Source: HKCCE3408 sp039183205
GTDB lineage: Bacteria; Pseudomonadota; Alphaproteobacteria; Rhodobacterales; Rhodobacteraceae
Assembly: GCA_039183205.1 (NCBI GenBank)
Contig: JBCDBR010000010.1
Span: 1-64,000, forward strand
Direction of reading: 5' to 3'
Length of the DNA: 64,000 nucleotides
The notes below the pieces were generated by a model, which was not told where the DNA came from, made no database searches, and worked only from the letters and a program-made list of their open reading frames with translations. Below are positions 42,724-52,093 of this stretch, piece by piece (positions within the stretch are counted from its first letter, which is position 1; each line of letters starts with the position of its first letter). The translations under genes were made by a program, and so were the position numbers.

Positions 42724-44400
42724 ATGAACCTCATGCAGGATATGGCCCCCGATCAGGTGCTGGCACCGGACAAGGATTGGTGGCGCGGTGCCGTGATCTA
42801 TCAGATCTACCCGCGCAGCTTTCAGGATAGCAATTCCGACGGTATCGGAGATCTGGCGGGTATCATCAACCGGCTGCCTTACGTCGCCGATCTGGGTGTC
42901 GATGCAATCTGGATCTCGCCCTTCTTTCGCTCCCCGATGAAGGACTTTGGCTACGATGTCAGCGACTATCGCGATGTCGATCCCATGTTCGGGAGTTTGG
43001 GCGATTTCGACGCGCTGATCAAACGGGCCCATGATCTCGGACTTCGGGTGCTGATCGATCTGGTCCTGTCCCACACGTCGTCTGAACATCCTTGGTTTAA
43101 GGAAAGCCGCACCAGCCGCGATAACGCCAAAGCCAACTGGTATGTCTGGGCCGATCCGAAACCCGACGGTACGCCGCCCAACAATTGGCTGTCGATTTTT
43201 GGTGGCTCTGCCTGGGAATGGGACGGCGAGCGGATGCAATACTATCTGCACAATTTCCTCAGCGAGCAGCCGGACCTCAATTTTCACGAACCTCAGGTCC
43301 AGGATGAGCTGTTGGACGTCGCGCGCTATTGGCTCGACAGAGGCGTGGATGGGTTTCGCCTCGATACAGTGAATTTCTACGTCCATGATGCGGGTTTGCG
43401 CGACAATCCTGCCTTGGCGGCTGAGGATATAAACGACAGCACCGCGCCATCGGTGAACCCGTATAACTTTCAAAACCATCTCTACGACAAAAACCGCCCG
43501 GAAAACCTCGAATTCCTGGCGCGACTGCGGGCCTTAATGGACGAATTCCCGGCCGTAACCTCAGTCGGTGAGGTGGGTGAAGCGCAGCGCGGGCTGGAAA
43601 TCCAGCGCGATTACACCCTGGGCGATACGCTTTTGCATATGTGCTACGGCTTTGATTTTCTGTCCGGCATTTTTCCCACGGCCGAACGTGTCGCCGGTGT
43701 GATGACACGCTTCGATCAAGAAGCACCAGAGAGTTGGGCCTGTTGGGCCTTTTCCAACCACGACGTCATGCGCCATGCCAGCCGTTGGAACCTGAGCGAG
43801 GCGGCGTGCAAGGTCTATGCAGCCTTGTTGCTCAGCCTCAAAGGCTCGATCTGCCTGTATCAGGGCGAAGAGCTGGGCCTGACAGAGGCCTATGTGGCCT
43901 ATGAAGATCTGCAAGACCCATATGGCATCCGCTTTTGGCCAAAATTCCGCGGCCGAGACGGTTGCCGCACGCCGATGCCGTGGATTTCCGACAATCAAAA
44001 TGGCGGGTTTTCCGATGCCAAGCCCTGGTTGCCCGTCGCGGTTGAACATCTGGGCCGCGCCGTGTCGCAGCAAGAGGCGGCGCAAACGCCAGCGACGCTC
44101 GACATATACCGCGCGCTGATCGGGTTTCGGAGATCCCACCCGCCGATGACGAAAGGCAGTTTCGAGTTGGTGTCGGCGAATGACGGTGTTCTGAGCTTTA
44201 TCCGCGCGCACAACGACGCGCGCGTGTTCTGTGCTTTCAATCTGGGCGATACGCCGCAAAACGTGACACCCCCTGACGGGGATTGGCGTCCCGACCAGGT
44301 GACGCCGTTTGCGGCCGACATAAACAGTGACGGAACAGTCACTCTGCCGGCCTATGGGGTCTTTTTTGGGGTTTCGCAGCCTGACCCTGCGGCAGACTAG
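42724..44400 (+). CDS. aglA: Alpha-glucosidase, GH13
   Basis: A 558-residue cytoplasmic GH13 enzyme: WWRGAVIYQIYPRSFQDSNS at the N-terminus, LVLSHTSSEHPWF near 115, nucleophile Asp214 in GFRLDTVNF, acid/base Glu283 in SVGEVGE and the third Asp347 in FSNHDVMR. It hydrolyses sucrose, maltose and similar alpha-glucosides brought in by AglEFGK. GGGGCG precedes the ATG. Fourth gene of the operon, 15 bases after aglG. Confidence 0.94.
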   Translation: MNLMQDMAPDQVLAPDKDWWRGAVIYQIYPRSFQDSNSDGIGDLAGIINRLPYVADLGVDAIWISPFFRSPMKDFGYDVSDYRDVDPMFGSLGDFDALIKRAHDLGLRVLIDLVLSHTSSEHPWFKESRTSRDNAKANWYVWADPKPDGTPPNNWLSIFGGSAWEWDGERMQYYLHNFLSEQPDLNFHEPQVQDELLDVARYWLDRGVDGFRLDTVNFYVHDAGLRDNPALAAEDINDSTAPSVNPYNFQNHLYDKNRPENLEFLARLRALMDEFPAVTSVGEVGEAQRGLEIQRDYTLGDTLLHMCYGFDFLSGIFPTAERVAGVMTRFDQEAPESWACWAFSNHDVMRHASRWNLSEAACKVYAALLLSLKGSICLYQGEELGLTEAYVAYEDLQDPYGIRFWPKFRGRDGCRTPMPWISDNQNGGFSDAKPWLPVAVEHLGRAVSQQEAAQTPATLDIYRALIGFRRSHPPMTKGSFELVSANDGVLSFIRAHNDARVFCAFNLGDTPQNVTPPDGDWRPDQVTPFAADINSDGTVTLPAYGVFFGVSQPDPAAD

Positions 44401-44412
44401 GAGGGGGATGAG

Positions 44413-45546
44413 ATGGCAAATCTAAAGCTGACCGATGTCGAAAAGGTCTATGGCGGGACCGTTAAGGTGCTCTCGGACATCAACCTCGATATCGCGCAAG
44501 GCGAGCTGATCGTCTTTGTGGGCCCGTCGGGATGCGGGAAATCAACGCTTTTGCGGATGATTGCCGGGCTTGAACGGATCACCGACGGGGAGCTGGAAAT
44601 CGACGGCACAGTCGTTAATGACATTCCGCCCTCGGAACGTGGCATTGCGATGGTATTCCAATCCTACGCGCTTTACCCGCATATGACGGTGCGCGAAAAC
44701 ATGGCTTTCGCGCTGAAGATCGCGGGCGACCCTAAGGAGGAGATTGACCGAAAGGTCAATGCCGCAGCCGACAAATTGCAGCTTACGAATTTCCTCGACC
44801 GCCTGCCGAAGGCTCTTTCGGGCGGGCAGCGTCAGCGGGTGGCCATTGGCCGGTCCATCGTGCGCGACCCGAAAGTGTATCTTTTTGACGAGCCTTTATC
44901 GAACCTCGATGCCGCCCTGCGCGTCGCCACGCGTATCGAAATTGCGCAGTTGAAAGAGCAGATGCCAGACAGCACCATGATCTATGTGACCCATGATCAG
45001 GTCGAGGCTATGACACTGGCCTCGCGGATTGTTGTTTTGGCCGGTGGCGGCGTGGCACAGGTCGGCGCGCCGCTTGATCTTTATGAACGGCCGAATTCCA
45101 CCTTTGTCGCGCGCTTCATTGGCAGCCCGGCAATGAACATGATCCCAGGCGAGATCGTCGGAACGGGCGCGCAAACCACGCTGAAACTCGACCATGGCGG
45201 CGGTACCATCGCATCCGATTACCCGTCCGAGCCAGACGATATGGGTGCGCGGGTCGAGGTCGGTATCCGCCCCGAGGACATGTTCGAAACCGATGCCGAA
45301 GACTATGCCTATGGCGGCACGGTGGAGATCACAGAGGCGTTGGGCGAAGTGACGCTTCTATACTTTAAGCCCGAGGCGGAAGGTGCGAGCCCGATCATCG
45401 GCAAGCTCTCGGGGATACATCAGGGACTAAAGGGCAGCCAGGTAAGGCTGACGTCCGAGCCATCGAAGGTGCATGTTTTCAAAGACGGCATCAGCCTGCA
45501 TCATCGCGGCCATGCGGTTTTTTTGCCAGGCGTCCAGCCGCATTAG
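44413..45546 (+). CDS. aglK: Alpha-glucoside ABC transporter ATP-binding protein
   Basis: A 377-residue MalK-type ATPase: GPSGCGKST near 37-45, LSGGQRQRVAIGRSIVRDP near 135, YLFDEPLSNLDA near 157, YVTHDQVEAMT near 192, then the regulatory C-terminal domain. Last gene of aglEFGAK, 12 bases after aglA. Some strains share one such ATPase between several importers; here both systems in the window carry their own. Confidence 0.93.
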   Translation: MANLKLTDVEKVYGGTVKVLSDINLDIAQGELIVFVGPSGCGKSTLLRMIAGLERITDGELEIDGTVVNDIPPSERGIAMVFQSYALYPHMTVRENMAFALKIAGDPKEEIDRKVNAAADKLQLTNFLDRLPKALSGGQRQRVAIGRSIVRDPKVYLFDEPLSNLDAALRVATRIEIAQLKEQMPDSTMIYVTHDQVEAMTLASRIVVLAGGGVAQVGAPLDLYERPNSTFVARFIGSPAMNMIPGEIVGTGAQTTLKLDHGGGTIASDYPSEPDDMGARVEVGIRPEDMFETDAEDYAYGGTVEITEALGEVTLLYFKPEAEGASPIIGKLSGIHQGLKGSQVRLTSEPSKVHVFKDGISLHHRGHAVFLPGVQPH

Positions 45547-45685
45547 CGGTGGCAAAACACGCATCGCATGCCAGCAATACGGGACTGGGCGAAGCAGAAC
45601 GCGGCGTCCCGGCCTTCGGGTTATTCAGCGGAAAGCGGTCGCCAGACGATCCGGCGCGGCGGCAGGGGGCTCTGCCTGGCCTGGG

Positions 45686-45820
45686 TCAGCCGAGGCTGGC
45701 AAACATGTCTTCGCCATCCCAATCTGCGTCCAACAGATCGGCGTCGCCGGCGTCATATTCGTAAAGCTCTTCACCGAGGAAATCCTCAACAATCTTCATG
45801 GTCTGGTCATCGCTATTCAT
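45686..45820 (-). CDS. Small acidic protein, 44 residues
   Basis: The ATG at 45820 has AGGAGAG six bases upstream, a near-perfect ribosome binding site. The product begins MNSDDQTMKIVEDFLGEELY and continues with a very acidic tail rich in Asp, with a C-terminal DMFASLG. About 40 percent of residues are Asp or Glu. It faces aglK across a gap of 140 bases. No family recognised; such small acidic proteins are often missed by gene finders. The strong start signal is the main support. Confidence 0.45.
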   Translation of the reverse strand: MNSDDQTMKIVEDFLGEELYEYDAGDADLLDADWDGEDMFASLG

Positions 45821-46138
45821 CGGTTCTCTCCTGGCAGCAAACGATTTCCGATAGGTCGAAGCTGGCAATGGAACGGTTCAAAAGAAGGCCGCGAACAGGG
45901 CAAGGTTGGGGTTATACTATGCGTCACACCGCAAAGATGTGGCGAAGATCGTCGCAAATCAGGCAAAATTGACGCGACTTGGGCAGGCTTTTGTTAGCGA
46001 TGTAGCGCGGGCTTGGCTCGCTTGGCGGCAGCACACGGCCATCGCAGCCGTCGCGGACATGCCGGCGGCAAAATTGCCTCTGGCGTTGTTAGCGCTAACG
46101 GCCTATATGCCCTTTGTGAGAGCCGCCAGGAGATTTCC
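45821..46138. other. Control region upstream of edd
   Basis: No gene is apparent in these 318 bases. A possible sigma-70 promoter is TTGACG (45969-45974), 17 bases, TGTTAG (45992-45997). The -10 element runs into GTTAGCGATGTAGC (about 45993-46006), an imperfect copy of the perfect operator at 46088-46099. Another TATACT lies at 45913. Confidence 0.4.
46088..46099. promoter_or_regulatory. Perfect LacI-type palindrome upstream of edd
   Basis: GTTAGCGCTAAC, flanked by T on the left, is a perfect 12-bp palindrome 39 bases before the edd start. The AGCGCT centre is LacI-family-like but the half-site differs from that of the agl operators (CAAAGCGC), so a different regulator probably binds. Confidence 0.6.
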
Positions 46139-47944
46139 ATGCCACTCGACAACCAGATCCATGCCGTGACCGCGCGCATCGTGGCGCGGTCGACTGAGCG
46201 TCGCCGGCAATATCTGGATCGGATGTCGCGATTGGCCGAAGACGGACCAAGGCGGGCGCATTTGAGTTGCTCAAACCAGGCCCATGCTTACGCCGCGATG
46301 GGCCGCGACAAAGATGACTTGGTGGCCGAACGTGCGGCCAATTTGGGTATTGTGACCTCCTATAACGATATGCTGAGCGCTCATGAGCCGTTCAAGGATT
46401 ATCCCGACCGGATTAAAGCTGCGGCGCGCCGGGCGGGGGCCACTGCGCAAGTCGCCGGCGGTGTTCCGGCGATGTGCGATGGCGTCACGCAAGGCCAGGT
46501 TGGGATGGAACTGAGCCTATTTTCGCGCGATGTTATTGCCTTGGCCACAGGTGTGGCGTTGTCGCACAACACGTTTGACGCGGCACTATATCTCGGAGTG
46601 TGCGACAAGATCGTGCCCGGCTTGGTTATCGCCGCGGCCACATTTGGCTATCTGCCTGGCATTTTCGTACCGGCCGGGCCAATGGTCTCAGGTTTGCCGA
46701 ACGATGAAAAAGCCAAGGTGCGGCAAGCTTTTGCGGCTGGCGAGGTGGGCCGCGACAAGCTGATGGCGGCTGAAATGGCCTCGTATCACGGGCCCGGGAC
46801 CTGCACGTTTTACGGCACCGCCAACTCCAATCAAATGCTGATGGAATTCATGGGGCTGCACCTTCCTGGCGCCAGCTTTGTCAATCCCGGCACCCCATTG
46901 CGCGACGCGTTGACGGATGCGGCGACCAAGCGCGCAATTCAGATCACGGCCTTGGGGAACGACTACACGCCGGTGGCGCAGGTTCTGGACGAAAAGGCCT
47001 TTGTGAACGGCGTCGTGGGGTTGATGGCAACGGGTGGATCGACCAATTTGGTCATGCATCTGGTTGCGATGGCCCGTGCGGCGGGCGTCGAGATTACCTG
47101 TGCGGATTTCGCCGATATCTCGTCCGTGACCCCGCTGATGGCGCGCGTTTATCCAAATGGTCTGGCGGATGTGAACCATTTCCACGCCGCCGGCGGTTTG
47201 CAATATATGATCGGCGAGCTTTTGGACGCGGGCTTGATGCACGAGGACGTTCGCACGGTTGCCGGCCGGGGTCTGCGCCATTACGCGCAAGAGCCCAAGC
47301 TGAAGGACGGAGAGGTCATCTATGAAGATGGTCCGAGCGAGACGCTCAACGATAAAATCCTGCGCCCGGTCGCATCGGCGTTTCAGCCGACAGGCGGTTT
47401 GGCCGAGCTGCGCGGCAATCTCGGCCTCGGCATCATGAAGGTGTCGGCCGTCGATCCCGAACGCCGCGCGGTTGAGGCGCCTGCGGCTGTGTTCGAAGAT
47501 CAAGAAAGCGTCAAGGCGGCCTTCAAGGCCGGCGATCTGAGCCGAGATGTCGTGGTTGTTGTGCGCTTCCAAGGCCCGAAATCAAATGGCATGCCGGAGC
47601 TACACGGATTGACGCCAGTTTTGTCGGTCCTGCAAGCGCGCGGGCACAAGGTCGCTTTGGTCACCGATGGCCGGATGTCCGGTGCGTCAGGCAAAGTGCC
47701 GGCTGCCATTCACGTCTCACCCGAGGCATTGGACGGTGGATTGATCGGCAAAGTCCAAGACGGCGATCTGATCCGGGTTGACGCCAATCGCGGCATCCTT
47801 GAGGTCGTGGCACCCGGGATTGAGGCCCGCCCAGCCACCGCGCCGGACCTCAGCGCCAATGGTCACGGCGTCGGGCGCGAATTGTTCGAGATCTTTCGGC
47901 AAACCGCCGGGCCGGCTGATACCGGCGCGGGCGTTGTGGTCTGA
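46139..47944 (+). CDS. edd: Phosphogluconate dehydratase
   Basis: Dehydrates 6-phosphogluconate to KDPG in the Entner-Doudoroff pathway. I take the ATG at 46139 with CAGGAG upstream, giving 601 residues, the normal length; the longer frame is non-coding. Typical IlvD/Edd features include NLGIVTSYNDMLSAHEPF near 65, GGVPAMCDGVTQGQVGME near 105, GTCTFYGTANSNQM near 215 and TDGRMSGASGKVPAAIH near 510, with cysteines for the Fe-S cluster. Followed by eda after 44 bases. Confidence 0.95.
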   Translation: MPLDNQIHAVTARIVARSTERRRQYLDRMSRLAEDGPRRAHLSCSNQAHAYAAMGRDKDDLVAERAANLGIVTSYNDMLSAHEPFKDYPDRIKAAARRAGATAQVAGGVPAMCDGVTQGQVGMELSLFSRDVIALATGVALSHNTFDAALYLGVCDKIVPGLVIAAATFGYLPGIFVPAGPMVSGLPNDEKAKVRQAFAAGEVGRDKLMAAEMASYHGPGTCTFYGTANSNQMLMEFMGLHLPGASFVNPGTPLRDALTDAATKRAIQITALGNDYTPVAQVLDEKAFVNGVVGLMATGGSTNLVMHLVAMARAAGVEITCADFADISSVTPLMARVYPNGLADVNHFHAAGGLQYMIGELLDAGLMHEDVRTVAGRGLRHYAQEPKLKDGEVIYEDGPSETLNDKILRPVASAFQPTGGLAELRGNLGLGIMKVSAVDPERRAVEAPAAVFEDQESVKAAFKAGDLSRDVVVVVRFQGPKSNGMPELHGLTPVLSVLQARGHKVALVTDGRMSGASGKVPAAIHVSPEALDGGLIGKVQDGDLIRVDANRGILEVVAPGIEARPATAPDLSANGHGVGRELFEIFRQTAGPADTGAGVVV

Positions 47945-47988
47945 TCTGGCAACACCATGGCCGCACCCAGCAAGAAGGTTGCAATCAC

Positions 47989-48636
47989 ATGACCCCTGCC
48001 GAGATGTCCCAAATCGCAACGGCGTTTTGCAAAAAGGCGCCAATTTTGCCTGTGCTGGTGGTTGAGGATGTCCAAGCCGCAAGACCCCTAGCCGAAGCGC
48101 TTGTCGCTGGTGGCCTGCCGATGCTTGAGGTTACCCTGCGTACGCCTGCCGCACTTGATATCATTCGCGCCATGGCGGAGGTGCCGGGGGGCATCGTTGG
48201 GGCTGGCACGCTATTGACGCCCGACGATGTCGATGCCGCACTGGCTGCGGGTGCGCGGTTTGGGGTCTCACCTGGCGCGACACCGACGTTGATCGCGGCG
48301 TGCCAAAAGGCCGGTTTGCCGCTTTTGCCGGGTGCGGCCACCGCATCCGAAGTGATGATGTTGAGTGAACTTGACTTTACGGTGGCCAAGTTCTTTCCGG
48401 CCGAAGCCTCAGGCGGCGCTGCGGCGCTTAAAGCCCTCGGCGCCCCGATCCCACACATGCAGTTTTGCCCGACCGGCGGGGTCAATCCGCAGAACGCGCC
48501 GGATTATCTGGCGCTGTCCAACGTCATCTGTGCCGGCGGGTCTTGGGTCGCGCCAGCTGCTTCGATCAAAGCTTGCGATTGGGCCAAGATCGAAACCTTG
48601 GCCGCCGATGCCGCGGCCCTGCGGGCGCCATTCTGA
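47989..48636 (+). CDS. eda: KDPG aldolase
   Basis: A 215-residue class I aldolase that splits 2-keto-3-deoxy-6-phosphogluconate to pyruvate and glyceraldehyde 3-phosphate, also acting on 4-hydroxy-2-oxoglutarate. Conserved parts are LEVTLRTPAAL near 46 with the catalytic Glu, GAGTLLTPDD near 72, and the Schiff-base Lys in VAKFFPAE near 133; FCPTGGV follows. AAGAAGG precedes the ATG. Completes the edd-eda pair. Confidence 0.95.
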   Translation: MTPAEMSQIATAFCKKAPILPVLVVEDVQAARPLAEALVAGGLPMLEVTLRTPAALDIIRAMAEVPGGIVGAGTLLTPDDVDAALAAGARFGVSPGATPTLIAACQKAGLPLLPGAATASEVMMLSELDFTVAKFFPAEASGGAAALKALGAPIPHMQFCPTGGVNPQNAPDYLALSNVICAGGSWVAPAASIKACDWAKIETLAADAAALRAPF

Positions 48637-48694
48637 CCGCGCCGTGTGGTACCCCGCGCCGCTGTGGTGGCCAAACGGGGCTGAATGCACAGAC

Positions 48695-49873
48695 CTAAAT
48701 CGATGCGACTTTTATTGCAAAGTTGATCAAACGATCTGTCGCTTCGTCAAATGCGGCATCCGGCAGCGTCAGGGCCACGCGAATATGGCCGATGGCCGCC
48801 TTGCCGAAGCTTGCCCCGGGCATGACGGCAATGCGCTCATGCTCCAAAAGCGCCTCGGCGAAGGCTTCGCCGGTCAGCCCGGTCCCGCGGACATCGACCA
48901 TCACATACATCGCGCCATCGGGCGGGACGGCACGCAGGACCTGTTGGTGGTCGAGCTTGCCCAGCAATAGGTCGCGCCGACGCCGAAACGGCGCGGCAAT
49001 TTCGGCCTCGAATTGCGGACCCAAGGACAGCGCGTGAAGCCCGGCTTCCTGAATGAAACCCGCAACGCCATAGGTCGTGGCGGTGGAGAGATTGTGGATC
49101 GCGGCAATTGTGTCTTCCGGCCCGACGATCCAACCCAAACGCGATCCGGTCATGGCGTGGCTTTTCGAAAGCGAGCCGACAACCAAAGTGCGTTCGGCCA
49201 TACCGGGCAAGGCGCGCGGGCTGATATGCGTGCCGTGCCAGACCTGGCTGTCATACACCTCGTCCGAGATCAGCCACATGTTCCAGGCCGTCACCACATT
49301 GGCCACACCTTCCAGTGTGGCGTGGCTATAGACCGCTCCGGTTGGGTTATTGGGGGTGTTGATCAATAGGCTGCGCGCGCCGGACCGGGCCGCGGTATCG
49401 AGCGCCTTAACAGAGGGTTGAAAACCATCATCGGCAAAGGATGGCACAATGACCGGTCTTGCGCCTGCGGCCCGCAACGTGCCGGGATAGGTCGCGTAAT
49501 AAGGATCGATCATCAAGGCCGCATCGCCCGGATCCACCGTGGCAATATGGGCCGCGAATAACCCGGCCTGTCCACCGGGCGTGACGGCGACATTATCCCG
49601 TGTCGTGGCGATACCGGATTGCGCGGTCACCCGTGCCGCGATCGCATCGCGGAGCCGGTCCATCCCGGGCACCGGCGCATAACCGGTATTCCCCGCCGCC
49701 GCCGCGGCGGCCATCGCATCGAGTATGCGCGCATCCGTTCCAATATCGTGCTCGCCAATTGTCAGTTCGGCGACAGGAATGCCCTGCGCCACCATCGCTT
49801 TGGATCGCTGATAGAGGCCCCAGCCATCGTCTCCGCCGGGATTGAGATGGGTTATCCGATCAGATGCCTGCAT
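48695..49873 (-). CDS. PLP-dependent aminotransferase, class I/II
   Basis: A 392-residue fold type I aminotransferase starting MQASDRITHLNP at 49873. Landmarks: ELTIGEHDI near 38, NTGYAPVPGMDRLRDAIA near 62, TPNNPTGAVYS near 168, SDEVYDS near 200 and the PLP Lys in GSLSKSHAMTGSRLGW near 235. The pattern is near aspartate/aromatic or arginine:pyruvate aminotransferases; the exact substrate is unclear. Convergent with eda, and followed on the same strand by the YjbR gene upstream. Confidence 0.85.
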   Translation of the reverse strand: MQASDRITHLNPGGDDGWGLYQRSKAMVAQGIPVAELTIGEHDIGTDARILDAMAAAAAAGNTGYAPVPGMDRLRDAIAARVTAQSGIATTRDNVAVTPGGQAGLFAAHIATVDPGDAALMIDPYYATYPGTLRAAGARPVIVPSFADDGFQPSVKALDTAARSGARSLLINTPNNPTGAVYSHATLEGVANVVTAWNMWLISDEVYDSQVWHGTHISPRALPGMAERTLVVGSLSKSHAMTGSRLGWIVGPEDTIAAIHNLSTATTYGVAGFIQEAGLHALSLGPQFEAEIAAPFRRRRDLLLGKLDHQQVLRAVPPDGAMYVMVDVRGTGLTGEAFAEALLEHERIAVMPGASFGKAAIGHIRVALTLPDAAFDEATDRLINFAIKVASI

Positions 49874-49915
49874 GGCCGCGACACAACCATGGCCGGATCG
49901 GTGCTGCAAGAGCGA

Positions 49916-50281
49916 TTAATGAAGTCCGCTTACTTCCAGCGGCGGCAGCTCTCGCGATATCTCTGGCGGCAAGCCCTGGCGAACCCGCGTATAACTTTCC
50001 GAGATGCGTCCGCGCAGCTCGTTCGGCGTGCTGCGGTCCCAGGGAAACATCACCCAGCCGGGTTGCTTGAGATATGGCGCCGAGATGGCGCGACCTTCTT
50101 GCACCATTCGCTGCGCTGCCTGGGCTGACGCGCAGGCCAGGGACAGGCCTCCGCCATCGAAGGTGTAGGCCGCGAACATCCGACCGCCGACCGTCCAAAC
50201 TTGCGTGTCCGGTCCGAAGGGTCGTTCCGAGGCGGCGCCGGGCAAGGCGCGGCAATGCTGGTCCACAAGTGCGGCAAACAT
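49916..50281 (-). CDS. MmcQ/YjbR family protein
   Basis: A 121-residue protein of the YjbR/MmcQ (DUF419) family, with CRALPGAASERPFG, VWTVGGRMFAAYTFDGGG near 28 and an ISAPYLKQPGWVMFPW segment near 67. The fold is a cyclic-AMP-like dual wing, similar to a double-wing DNA-binding motif, but no function is established. ATG at 50281; weak ribosome binding site. It lies 43 bases before the aminotransferase gene on the same strand. Confidence 0.75.
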   Translation of the reverse strand: MFAALVDQHCRALPGAASERPFGPDTQVWTVGGRMFAAYTFDGGGLSLACASAQAAQRMVQEGRAISAPYLKQPGWVMFPWDRSTPNELRGRISESYTRVRQGLPPEISRELPPLEVSGLH

Positions 50282-50550
50282 GCCCAGAACACTGCGCGCA
50301 AATTAGATCATTTGCAATGACAACCTTTGCGCGTGACGGAGAGTCGTCGATCGGAAAGGAAGGATTGATCGTCGACGGCAAATCCGCTAGGTCACATCCA
50401 TGATGACGATGACTTGCGCCATAATTGGGATCTGCATTACCGGCTGAATGCTCAGCGGGTCGGTCATTTTCGTCTGTTTTCTCCTCCATGCGAACCTGAT
50501 AGGCCCTCCGCCGCAGCCGTGCGCGCGTATAAAGAATAGGGTCTGACACA

Positions 50551-51906
50551 ATGGTCGAGATCAAGCTGCGGGACACGAAAACCAAGCAATTGGTGCGTTT
50601 TGATCCCATCATTCCCGGCAAGCCACGCATGTATGTCTGTGGCCCGACCGTCTACGATCGGGCCCATATCGGCAATGCGCGTTCGGCGGTTGTCTTTGAC
50701 CTTCTCTTTCGGCTTTTGCGCCACGTCTACGGGCCAGACAACGTGACCTTCGTGCGCAACATCACCGATATCGAAGACAAAATTAATGCCCGTGCGCTAG
50801 AAACCGGCCGCGCCATCGCCGATATCACGCAGGAAACCACCCGGTGGTATTTCGACGACATGGCGGCGCTTGGCGTGCAAGAGCCGACGCATAGCCCGCG
50901 TGCAACCGGCTATGTCGCCCAGATGATTGCGATGATCACGTCCCTTATCGAAAAGGGTCATGCTTATGTTGCCGAGGGCCATGTTTTGTTTTCCGTGGAA
51001 AGCTATGCCGCGTACGGCAAGCTCTCCGGGCGCTCGGTTGATGATATGATCGCCGGCGCACGCGTTGAGATCGCACCCTATAAGCAAAATCCGATGGATT
51101 TTGTGCTTTGGAAGCCGTCCGATGCGGTGACGCCAGGGTGGGACAGCCCCTGGGGCCGCGGGCGGCCGGGTTGGCATATCGAATGCTCGGCCATGGCCCG
51201 CGATCTTTTGGGGGAAAGCTTTGATATCCATGGCGGCGGGAGCGATCTGACCTTTCCGCATCACGAAAACGAAGTGGCGCAAAGCTGTGCGCTTGGCCAT
51301 GGTTTTGCGCGGATTTGGATGCACAATGAAATGCTGCAAGTCGACGGCAAGAAGATGTCCAAGAGTTTGGGCAATTTCTTCACCGTGCGGGACCTTTTGG
51401 ATCAAGGCATTCCCGGCGAGGTGATCCGGATGGTCTTTCTGATGACCAATTATCGAAAGCCGCTGGACTGGACGGCCGATCGCGTGCGCGCCGCCGAAGC
51501 CGCCTTGCGCAAGTGGCGTGCGCTTGTCGAGGGCATCGAACCCTCGCCAAGCGCCGCGCCCGAGGTGATCGATGCGCTGGCTGATGATCTCAACACCGCG
51601 GGCGCCATCGCCGCGCTGCACCGTCTTGCCAATGACGGCCAGGTCGCAGCCCTGCAGACCTCGGCCCAGCTTTTGGGCCTATTGGAGCCGGGTATGGGTG
51701 CATGGGCGGCGCAGCCCGATCTCACCGAAATGACCGACCGATTGATCTCAGCGCGTGCCCGGGCCATGGCATCGAAGGATTTCGGCGAGCTCGATCGGCT
51801 CAAAGCCGCGCTGACCGAAGCCGGCATTGAAGTTCGGATGTCCAAGTCCGGTGTCGAATTGCGGCCGGCCGCCGGCTTCGATCCGGCAAAATTGGACGCG
51901 CTGTGA
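50551..51906 (+). CDS. cysS: Cysteinyl-tRNA synthetase
   Basis: A 451-residue class I synthetase that charges tRNA-Cys. The HIGH-type motif is AHIGNARSAV near 38, KMSKS is GKKMSKSLGN near 267-276, and the zinc ligands are Cys in YVCGPTVYD, Cys in IECSAMARD, and His residues in PHHENE. AATAGGG upstream of the ATG at 50551. Normal length for alphaproteobacteria. Stands alone after a 270-bp gap. Confidence 0.95.
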   Translation: MVEIKLRDTKTKQLVRFDPIIPGKPRMYVCGPTVYDRAHIGNARSAVVFDLLFRLLRHVYGPDNVTFVRNITDIEDKINARALETGRAIADITQETTRWYFDDMAALGVQEPTHSPRATGYVAQMIAMITSLIEKGHAYVAEGHVLFSVESYAAYGKLSGRSVDDMIAGARVEIAPYKQNPMDFVLWKPSDAVTPGWDSPWGRGRPGWHIECSAMARDLLGESFDIHGGGSDLTFPHHENEVAQSCALGHGFARIWMHNEMLQVDGKKMSKSLGNFFTVRDLLDQGIPGEVIRMVFLMTNYRKPLDWTADRVRAAEAALRKWRALVEGIEPSPSAAPEVIDALADDLNTAGAIAALHRLANDGQVAALQTSAQLLGLLEPGMGAWAAQPDLTEMTDRLISARARAMASKDFGELDRLKAALTEAGIEVRMSKSGVELRPAAGFDPAKLDAL

Positions 51907-52004
51907 TGCTTGATTGTCGAACGTCCCGTCGTCGCAGCCGACACCACAGCGCCGCGCTGCGCGTGCTGGCGCGGGGCCCGAACGGACTGTCCTGCCGGTC
52001 GGTC

Positions 52005-52055
52005 CCCTGCCTGGAGCCCGGACCGGGCGACCGCGCCAAGGAGGGCTCCCGCAGG
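52005..52055 (-). repeat. Intergenic repeat unit, copy C
   Basis: On the minus strand, GGGAGCCCTCCTTGGCGCGG repeats the head of copy A (83-143), with 11 identical bases in GCCCTCCTTGG. The downstream half (GGTCCGGG, GGCAGGGGACC) has diverged. It lies in the 187-bp gap between cysS and cimA. Confidence 0.4.
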
Positions 52056-52093
52056 GGGCGTGATGCGGCGCGTTTCCCGAACGAGTGCCCGCT

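Noticed and set aside
50402..50490. A 25-codon minus-strand frame with GGAGGAG in front, between the YjbR gene and cysS
   Set aside because: The purine tract is about 13 bases from the ATG, too far for good initiation, and the peptide is too short and featureless to support.
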